NCBI GenBank assembly: GCA_941918925.1
Contig: OW799236.1
Span: 86,330,213 to 86,394,212, forward strand
DNA: 64,000 nucleotides
Direction of reading: 5' to 3'
Source: Phyto melanocephala
Taxonomy: Eukaryota; Arthropoda; Insecta; Diptera; Rhinophoridae
How positions within the stretch are numbered: position 1 is the stretch's first letter; every line of letters starts with the position of its first letter. The translations under genes and the position numbers were made by a program. Below, in pieces: positions 56,515 to 64,000 of this stretch. Below the pieces are notes generated by a model that saw only the letters and a program-made list of their open reading frames with translations, was not told where the DNA came from and ran no database searches.

Positions 56515-57208
56515 GCTATAAACTCCGAAACTGTAAAACCGATCGGACTCGCAAGTTGTTGTACACATTCCAGGGAGTGTTTATGGGTGCAAAAAGTGGG
56601 CGGGGTCACGCCCATAAAATATTAGTTATAATTTTTAGCTACTTTCACTTGACCGATTTTTCTGAAACTTTGCACACATATCGATCTGTCATGACTAAAT
56701 AAATTCGTGATTATAAAAGTGGGCAGTGCCACGCCCATAAAAAAAGTTATCATTTTCAGCTACTTAAACTTCACCGATTTTCCTGAAACTTTGGACACAC
56801 ATTGAGCTGTCATGACTATATAGTTTCGTGATTAGAAAAGTAGGCGGGGCCACGCCCATAAAAAAAGTTATAATTTTGAGGCACTTGCTCTGGACCGGTT
56901 TTTGTGAAACTTTGCACACATATCGAGCTGTCATGACTAAATAAATTCGTGATTAGAAAAGTGGGCAGTGTCACGCCCATAACAAAAATTAACATTTTAA
57001 GCTACTTGAACTTCACCCATTTTCTGAAACTTTGCACACATATTGTTGAGCTGTCATGACTATACAGCTTCGTTTTTAGAAAAGTGGGCAGTGCCACGAC
57101 CTTTAAGAAAGTTATAATTTTTAGCTTCTTGCACTTGATATTCAATTAAAATTATGAATGCATTTTTATTCATTAAGGGGCGTAGCAACGCGCGCCGGGC
57201 TTTTCTAG
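56456..57208 (+). mobile_element. Non-autonomous Helitron
   Basis: 5' end TCTATATATATAAAAGTG preceded by A; 3' end GCAACGCGCGCCGGGCTTTT-CTAG followed by T, the A|T insertion and TC...CTAG ends of Helitrons, with a GC-rich stem-forming stretch before CTAG. After a (TG)n run at 56480-56511 it holds about five 122-bp tandem units (GTGGGCAGTGCCACGCCCAT at about 56596, 56718, 56840, 56961, 57083). No ORF. Confidence 0.82.
56480..56511. repeat. (TG)n microsatellite
   Basis: About 15 uninterrupted TG units near the 5' end of the Helitron. Related copies have a GTCTGTCTG or GTGTGTG run at the same place. Confidence 0.9.
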
Positions 57209-57644
57209 TAAAAATATAAATAATATATCATATAAAAAAATAAAATAAAAAAATTTTTTTTTGGCTCAGCTGGGGTTCGATGCCACGTTTACTCTAACCA
57301 GTATATATATATGTTGTTGTTGTAATTGTAATTGTGAAAAAAAATCAAGGTGGTCGTGGTTTTTGCTCATATCTCAGAAAGTTATCGGGCGATTGTGCTG
57401 AATTTCAATAGCGATTCATTTTCGGATATTTTCAAGAGATTTTTACCATACACAGATCTGAGGAACATATGGCTGCCTCTAAAAGTTGATATCAACCAAC
57501 ATACGGACAGACGGTCAGGGCTTGATTGATTCCTCTATTCGTAAGCTTTCAGAAAATATGAAAATGAAAATTTTAGAAATTACAAACGGATGACAAAACT
57601 ATATGTATATACCCTCTGTGCCACAAGTAAAGGTTATAAATATA

Positions 57645-58284
57645 ACATTATATTTAATTTTAACTATTTTTTGCTACTACTATTTATAATAAATCTTTTG
57701 CTATCCCTGAAATAAATAAAACTATACAATTTTTGAAAAACTTATTATTTATAAAAGGCTTATTTGAAATTTGTCAAATATGTAAGTCCATAATAAACCT
57801 AAAATATTTTTTATGAATACGGTAATTAAGCTATACTTTTTTACAAAAACTTAAAAGCGTGCCGATTTCCAAGCAAAAATATGCAAAAAAATGCACAATA
57901 AAATAGCAAACCTCATTCAGTATTTTGTCAGCTGGATGAATTATGTACCATTGACAGCGTCCAAAATAAAAATAGAAAACCCTATACATATTATCTTGTC
58001 GTCCTTTACCAATGATTAAAATTACACAATAAAGCCATGATTAACCAATCAATTAATTGTGTTATTAAGCTCATAGCATGCTTGTACAACATTAATTTGC
58101 TAACAAATAGTATTTAAAATATCTAGTTAAAACTTAACCAAAATATTCACCAAACTTTTTGGTAGTATTTGTAAAGACTACCACAATTTTTATATTGCCA
58201 AGCCAATGTCTTAATATCTATTCTATTAATGTATTTTACTTCTATACTCAAATAAATAATCTTATTTATTTTATTTGGCTCTAG
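57645..58284 (+). other. Probable 3' end of the chitin-binding gene's intron
   Basis: AT-rich, ending in the acceptor TTTGGCTCTAG at 58274-58284. No other feature. Confidence 0.45.
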
Positions 58285-61200
58285 GTAAACCATGTCCAGA
58301 GCGAACGAGACCCCACAAGTCCCGTTGTAATGCCTATTACAAGTGTATCGAGGTGACGGCTGATAAACATGTCTGGGTACCATCACGCTGCGAAGAAGGG
58401 CTCATCTATGAACATAGTTTAGCAGTGTGTGTCTTACCTGCCGACGATTGGGAATGTTTAATGGGCGATCGTTTAACAAACACAAATCAAAATCAGAAAA
58501 ACAAACAAGATCAAACAAATCCGACTGGCAACAAAGATGCTGACATCTATATAGTAGCCAATGCTGATGACGAAGAAAATAGTTTAAATACGAAATATGA
58601 CGATGATGGCAAAGTGGATATAATCATCGGAACAGGAATAAGTGATGAGGACAGAGATGAATTAGGTGAAGAGCTTTACGATGGTAGTGGTAATGGTGGA
58701 GAATTGGTGGAAATGGATGGCTTTATGCCAGCGCAAAATCGTGAAGCCGACGCTGAGGACTTGAGCGAGCTAAAACAAGAAGAAGAAGTGGATAAGAATA
58801 AAATATATAAAAAAGATGTTCAAAAATTAGAACAAAAAGAAGAGCTTAAAGAAATGCTACAGGCAATAACAACTAAAGCTGAAATAGGCGAACCCTCAAC
58901 GAATATAGATCCCAAGTTGACAGCGCATTTGCAAAGACTGTCACAACTGGTTGATGGTTTAAAACAGACATATCAGACACCAGAATCTCAGCAGCAAGAT
59001 TCTCAAAGTTTGAGACCTGATGAATTGAATGCTATATTGGCTCATTTTAATATTAATAACAAGTTTAATAATTTCGATCCAAATGAAAGTTCTTCGGGAG
59101 TTGATAATAGTAGCGCTACAGCTAAACTAAATAGAACATTACATTATATGAATGAATTTGGCACAAAATTGAGTCCTGAGACCAAAGTGGTTTTAACAAA
59201 TATGTTACCAAAACGTTATGGTTCTAATGATCATGACAGTAGCAACTCGGGTGGTGGAAATTTAAACTCACAAATTGTAGTCAACAGACCTGAAGGTGCT
59301 GTTGTCTTTAGCTTGCCGGCAGAACATAGTTTTTTAGAACATTCTGAATATTCTTCCGAAAATACACCTAAAATTTCCGAGCAAACTTTAAAAACGGTTT
59401 TAGAACTGTCCAAACAAATGATATTCCAGCAAAATGTGCCTAAAGTAGTACCAAATCCCACGTATTTTGGCTCACCCATAATGCAACCCATTCTATTGAC
59501 ACCACATGTTGATAGCCCCTTTTCCACCAATTACATAAGTCAAAGTTCTAATGGCTTAGGCTTTGCGAGTCAATTTAACAATGGGGTTTATAACAAAAAC
59601 TATAAGTATAAAAGACCCGGGAATAGACCCCAAAATAATGGTTTTAGTGGAAATAATAATGGTTATGGCAGTAGTATCAATAGTGGTTATAGTAATGAGA
59701 AACCTTCCACCACTATAATCCATAACAATGTAATGCCACTCCATTTTTCCAACACAAATTCAGGAGATAAAGAAGTTTTGGAAAGTTATGGGCAAATTTC
59801 TAGTTTATATCCACCTCATCATGAAGATAGACCTGACTCAAACACAGACTATCATGACAATTCTAATGGCTATTCATCGGTCCATCAAAATAATAAGTAT
59901 TCTGGATCGACGACGAAGAGACCTTCTTTTATGGGCATTTCAACATCTTCTAGTTCATACGGAACTACACCCAGTCCTTTCAACTATAAACCAACTTCTG
60001 AAAGCATCAATCAATACTTTACACCCAGTGATCATTTGGGGGATCATAACATCAACAATGTCTTCCCTTCGGTGGATAGTTTTGGCAGCATTCCTAGACC
60101 TATGAAAGGCAAAAGACCAAATTTACAAATGTATAAACCTTCACACAATAATATGAATATCGAAACTAGCTATGGTTCCCAGAATCAAATATTTCCTCAA
60201 ACTGGCAGTAATAAAGTTCACTTACATCCTAATTCTCAAAATTATGAAAGCATGGAAAACGACAACTATGATGTTTTGCCTAGTTATCAAGATTACAATA
60301 ATGAGGAAGAAGCTGCTCACACGATTACCTACACATATGGCAATAAAAAGCAACCGGGTCAATCATTACAATTCTCAAGCTACGGTGATTCAAGTCCACA
60401 GTCATCTGTATTTAGCACTAATTATCCCTACATGCCAAGACCTCAAACCAATAACCATAATTCCGTGTCCTCCACGAATTCTTACTTTTCGCCAGGAAAA
60501 AATAAATATTCATCTATTAGCTCGCCTATATCCTCATCGTATGCAGATGGTACACAACTTGTGAATGTGGGTGGAAATTTTATAAGCTTTGATGTTTTTC
60601 AAAATTCTATACTTCCTTTAGTGGGAAACAATCCGGCCTCCCTTTCGGCCTCCCTCAACAACGTTGAAGTAATTACCTGCGCGACAGGGGTTAGACAACC
60701 TAATGCCACTGATTGCACTCGGTACTATGTTTGCAGTAAAAAGGATGGCAAAGTTTTATCATACTCCTGCCCACCCTGTACAGCCTTTAATAGTGATTCT
60801 CGCATATGTGATGCCAAAACGTATGCTATATGCAGTCCAGATGGTATGACTTCAACTTATACAATTTTCAATAATAAGCGCATACAAACGGAAACTTTGA
60901 AGGCCTTACAAGAAGCTAAACGTCGCCAGATGTTGCAGCAACAGCAAGCCATAAAAGCACAAAATATCGCTAATTTATTGCAACAATACAATACCTCCCC
61001 ATCGACCTCTTCTGTCAACAACGCTCTAATGTCAATAACTTCGCCGGGTGAAGATAGTTCCGAACAAAATATGCTCAGCACTTATATGCAACAGGCATCC
61101 TCCATGTCTCAAACATATGACACAACAGCCAGACCTCATCAGACAACATCTACGAATAAGAAGCGCAAATACTATTGCAAGGAGGGTGATAAAATCGCCG

Positions 61201-61340
61201 ATCAAACTTCAATTTATAATTATTTCGTTTGCTACAAAAATGCCCAGGGTCAAATGAAGGGTCATAAGATGACCTGTTCCAAAGGTTTACTATTTTGTCC
61301 AAAATCCACTATGTGTACCTTGCCATCAAAATGTTCGTAA
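58285..61340 (+). CDS. Secreted protein with three peritrophin-A chitin-binding domains, large exon
   Basis: A single 1017-codon exon opens after a splice acceptor in phase 1 and ends TAA. Three CBM14 (peritrophin-A) modules can be seen: residues ~2-58 (CPERTRPHKSRCNAYYKC, then CEEG, CVLPADDWEC), ~799-850 (CATGVRQPNATDCTRYYVC) and ~961-1017 (YYCKEGDKI, FVCYKN, CTLPSKCS at the very end). Between them lies an acidic stretch (about 95-150), a K/E-rich stretch, and about 450 residues rich in S, N, G, Y, P and Q, likely disordered. Such proteins bind chitin in cuticle, trachea or peritrophic matrix; the tissue here is unknown. There is no signal peptide in this exon, so it must come from upstream (see 45376). 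No single orthologue recognised. Intact and well supported by length. Confidence 0.93.
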
Positions 61341-61720
61341 TTTATTATTATTCAGTAATAAAGTTTAATATATGTATGTACATATATACATACATACTTA
61401 TGTACGTAGATATGTTGTTGTTTTATTTTTAGTTTACAGTATTTGCCAATTATGTGTACTCGTATATTATTTATTTAATTTATAAGATAAACGATCCAAA
61501 AATTATTTATTTATTTATTTGTTTATTTATTTATTGAAACAAGTCGAAGAATTTAATTTGGAAAAATGTTATAAAAAATTGTTATATATTTTAATTTTTA
61601 TTATTATTATTATTATTAAGAATAAACAATTTGTTTCCTATCAAAAAGGTTTAATTGAAAATATGTGTTTGAATTTAAATAAACAATCTAAAAAAAGTTT
61701 TTAAACAAACCAATAAAATA
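61341..61720 (+). other. 3' UTR and intergenic flank
   Basis: Contains AATAAA at 61358 soon after the stop, (TACA)n and (TTTA)n runs, and no further gene. Confidence 0.5.
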
Positions 61721-61722
61721 TT

Positions 61723-63055
61723 AACAGGTAAGATTGCTAAATTCGGCGATGCCTAAATTTTAGATTTAATTTTGTAAGCGACTTTAATTTATTATTTACG
61801 ACTCCATTTTTGATTTTAAATTTCTACATGTGTTCTACTGGTCAAGGCCTTTCATTTGATACCAATATTGATGGGGTTAAGAAAAAAAAATTATCCGCCA
61901 TTTAGTATCATTAAATATTTCAAAGTTAAAATCCAAGATGACATCCGAATAATAATTTTTTTCTTAACCCCATCAGTATGAGTATTAAATAAAAGTGCTT
62001 GGCTAATTGAATACAGCTAACTACATCGTAGCTTAGCCTAGATTTTCGATTTCATGTAATATGTTATTTTCTTTATTATTTCCGACGCCATATTTGATTT
62101 TGAATATTTACATAGTTAACTGTATTCTAGTAGTCAAACCCTTTCATTTGATACCCATATTGTTGGGATTAAAAAATTTGCTCCGCCGTTTTGTTTCAGA
62201 CGCCATCTTTGATTTTATAATTTTTTTAACGTCTATAACATTGTACTGGTCGAGCGCTATTATTTAAAACTAATATTGTAGGGGTTAAAGGGGACAAAAC
62301 CGTAACTACTATATTTAACTCATGTATTCGCCATTCAATCTAGGACGCCATCATAAATTTTTTTATTTTCATAGCTAACTATATTTCAATACTTAAGCCC
62401 TTTCATTTGATCCCCATATTGGCGCTCTCGTTTGTAAAGAAACTGAAAAATATCTATTTTCGTACAACTGAAGCAGTTGTACTTTGGTGCTTATATCTGA
62501 GTTATTTTCAAACCGAATTGTTAGTTTTTCATAAATAAATTTAAAGATTACGGTTTATAATCTGGTATTTTAAGCGTGTTTAAAAATTTAAGAGTTTGAG
62601 TAAATTTGATAAGTTAAAAAAAATATATATGTACGTATTTTTTTTTTTTTTGTTAATAATTTTTGCCTATAACTTTGCCGTTTAGTGGCCAACTTGTCCC
62701 AAATTTTTCATAAATATCTGTGTATAAATTATCATAGGGATAGAAAATTTTAATTTTTGTGGTAAAAATAAGCGAAAAACCCCAGGCTCATAACTTAGAA
62801 GATTATGAGGCGGTTATGGTGATTTTCAATACCGAACTGCTCCCGAATATTTCTGACACACGCGTCTTGGCAATGTCGAGAGTTTTAAAAAAATTTGATT
62901 TCAAAATACACACGGACACGCATAACAATGCTTAATCGACTCCCCTATTCATAAGCTTTCAGTAAATGTATACTTTATAAGGGTCGGATATGAATATTGT
63001 AGAAATTTCACACGAAATGATAAACCTATATACTCACTGTTAAGGGTATAAAAAT
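61723..63055 (+). mobile_element. DINE-1-like Helentron, long form with ~130-bp internal repeats
   Basis: It starts AACAGGTAAGATTGCTAAATT with a weakened hairpin (TTCGGCGATGCC). It ends with CACACGGACACG, ATAAGCTTTCAGTAAATG, TTTATAAGGGTCGG and TAAGGGTATAAAAA. About four units of CGCCAT..TTGATTTT ... CCTTTCATTTGATACC.ATATTG lie at 61800-62420. It is the same subfamily as 12084-13789 and shows the uninterrupted target of the element nested there. Confidence 0.7.
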
Positions 63056-63520
63056 AACACATTATTTAAAAGGAATTTTCCTGCAAATGCAAATCTAATA
63101 AAAATTTGTTCGGTATTTTAGAAGTTATAAGCGATTGAAGTGTTTTATAACGCATGCGCAAAATATATGTGTGTAACTAAACAATAAATAAAAAAAAAAC
63201 AAAGTAATGCATGTTGAATCAACATTGTTCATAAAATTTGCTTTTGGAGAAAAGTGCTTTATGTATGTGATATAAAAAAAAGTTTACAACTAGATTACAG
63301 TCGAATTGCAAAAATTAATGTGCAATATATTAAACTGCACCCACTGTATATACATTTTAATACTATTAAATACAACCGTATTTTTAATTTAGCACTGACA
63401 CAAACCAGTTTTTGAGAACAGCTGGATAAAAAAACAAACATTACACATCGCTGATTAGATTTTTTGTTTATTGAAAAAGAGAAAATTTTAGCATATTTTC
63501 TGCAAATTTTTATTAAAATA
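63056..63520 (+). promoter_or_regulatory. Presumed Vps52 promoter and 5' UTR
   Basis: The 465 bases before the Vps52 ATG hold no ORF on the + strand and no clear TATA box. The AUG context is AATAATG preceded by AAAA, typical for flies. Placement of the promoter is inference from position only. Confidence 0.3.
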
Positions 63521-64000
63521 ATGTCACAACATGAAACAAATTTACCCGAGCAATTGGACAATGAAGAAGTGCGAGAAATACTAAAAAATACCACGGACTT
63601 AAGACAATATTCGAGACAGATTGAAAAAGAATTCAAGGAAGTAGAAAACAAATCAATAGAGGACTACATTAAGGAATCTCAAAATATAGCAGCTCTGCAT
63701 AATCAAATAGGCGAATGCGATGATGTGTTGGAGCGTATGGAAAATATGTTGATGAGCTTTCAGAGTGTCCTGAGCAATATAAGTACAGAAATCACACAGC
63801 TGCAAAAGAAATCTGTGGCCATGTCTGTGCAGCTGACCAACAGACAGTCTGTTAAAGCTCAGCTCTCACAATTCATTGAGGATATGGCCGTGTCGGAAGA
63901 AATGATAATGTCCATAATGGAAACTCCAGTAACCGAAAAAGACTTTGAAAAACAATTAAATATTTTAAATCACAAATTATCGCTGGTTAAGGAGCTGAGT
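63521..64000 (+). CDS. Vps52: Vps52, GARP/EARP tethering subunit, 5' part
   Basis: ATG at 63521 begins MSQHETNLPEQLDNEEVREI, and the frame is open for 160 codons to the window edge. It matches the N-terminal coiled-coil region of Vps52: YIKESQNIAALHNQIGECDD, LERMENMLMSFQSVLSNIS, ITQLQKKSVAM, LTNRQSVKAQLSQFIEDMAV, ETPVTEKDFEKQLNILNHKL. Vps52 is a core subunit of GARP (with Vps51, Vps53, Vps54), which tethers endosome-derived vesicles at the trans-Golgi, and of EARP in recycling endosomes. No intron in this part. The rest (Vps52 proteins are roughly 650-720 residues) is outside the window. Confidence 0.93.
   Translation, partial: MSQHETNLPEQLDNEEVREILKNTTDLRQYSRQIEKEFKEVENKSIEDYIKESQNIAALHNQIGECDDVLERMENMLMSFQSVLSNISTEITQLQKKSVAMSVQLTNRQSVKAQLSQFIEDMAVSEEMIMSIMETPVTEKDFEKQLNILNHKLSLVKELS

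Larger units (their letters stand above)
56219..57640 (+). mobile_element. DINE-1-like copy split by a Helitron
   Basis: The left part has TTTATACCCTTCACACAGTA (a copy of the 3' end on the other strand), then TTCGGCCGTGCCGAATC and AT-rich core. The right part resumes at 57209 with GGCTCAGCTGGGGTTCGATG, ATTCATTTTCGGATATTTTC, CATACGGACAGACGG and TAAGCTTTCAGAAAATATG, and loses most of the GGGGTCGG block. The 754-bp Helitron sits in the AT-rich core. Confidence 0.7.

Noticed and set aside
59231..59530. Minus-strand frames across the chitin-binding exon
   Set aside because: Antisense shadows of the 1017-codon plus-strand exon, which has the conserved domains.
63295..63651. 118-codon minus-strand frame
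   Set aside because: It overlaps the Vps52 start on the other strand, where the similarity is clear.

Overview
The window is AT-rich eukaryotic DNA from a fly. The intron-split protein genes have clear insect orthologues. The commonest repeat is a relative of the Drosophila DINE-1/INE-1 Helentron, and mariner, hAT, piggyBac, PIF/Harbinger-like, Helitron and LOA/CR1-type elements fill the rest. I infer a higher dipteran, possibly a calyptrate such as a blowfly or house fly. The species cannot be fixed from the sequence alone.

Only three host genes are supported, all on the + strand. (1) At 6503-10088, eight exons encode an AREL1-type HECT E3 ubiquitin ligase; the start-codon exon is missing. 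(2) At 58285-61340, one large exon encodes a secreted protein with three peritrophin-A chitin-binding domains; its signal-peptide exon lies upstream, with a candidate at 45376 and a weaker one at 33903. (3) At 63521-64000 is the first part of Vps52, a subunit of the GARP/EARP tethering complexes, running off the window. The three do unrelated jobs (ubiquitination, extracellular chitin matrix, endosome-to-Golgi traffic).

Layout: 1-2.8 kb, a 2.6-kb hAT-like element with a MITE nested in it; 3.7-6.1 kb, a truncated CR1/Jockey-type LINE; 6.5-11 kb, AREL1 and its 3' flank, with nested inverted-repeat elements in one intron; 11.6-14 kb, a four-level transposon nest; 14.9-21.6 kb, DINE-1 copies, a Tigger-like element, a mini-mariner, a Harbinger-like/hAT nest and a LOA fragment; 22-24.9 kb, mostly featureless; 25-32.8 kb, tandem DINE-1 copies, a Helitron fragment, a LINE/mariner fusion and a deleted orphan multicopy gene; 33.9-45.4 kb, two signal-peptide exon candidates, a LOA-type LINE with a perfect 12-bp target duplication, a 2.3-kb hAT element holding three more elements, and a three-level nest; 46-57.6 kb, Harbinger-like, mariner, DINE-1, piggyBac, hammerhead-like and Helitron sequences; 58.3-64 kb, the chitin-binding gene, one more DINE-1 and Vps52.

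The most informative signal is the nested transposon architecture, with target-site duplications exact enough to order the insertions. It includes a 26-bp element made of almost nothing but two terminal repeats flanked by a perfect 8-bp duplication, two 378-bp copies of one MITE that look recently active, and hammerhead-ribozyme-like cores, one of them split by a Tigger insertion. I found no convincing tRNA, rRNA or CRISPR array.
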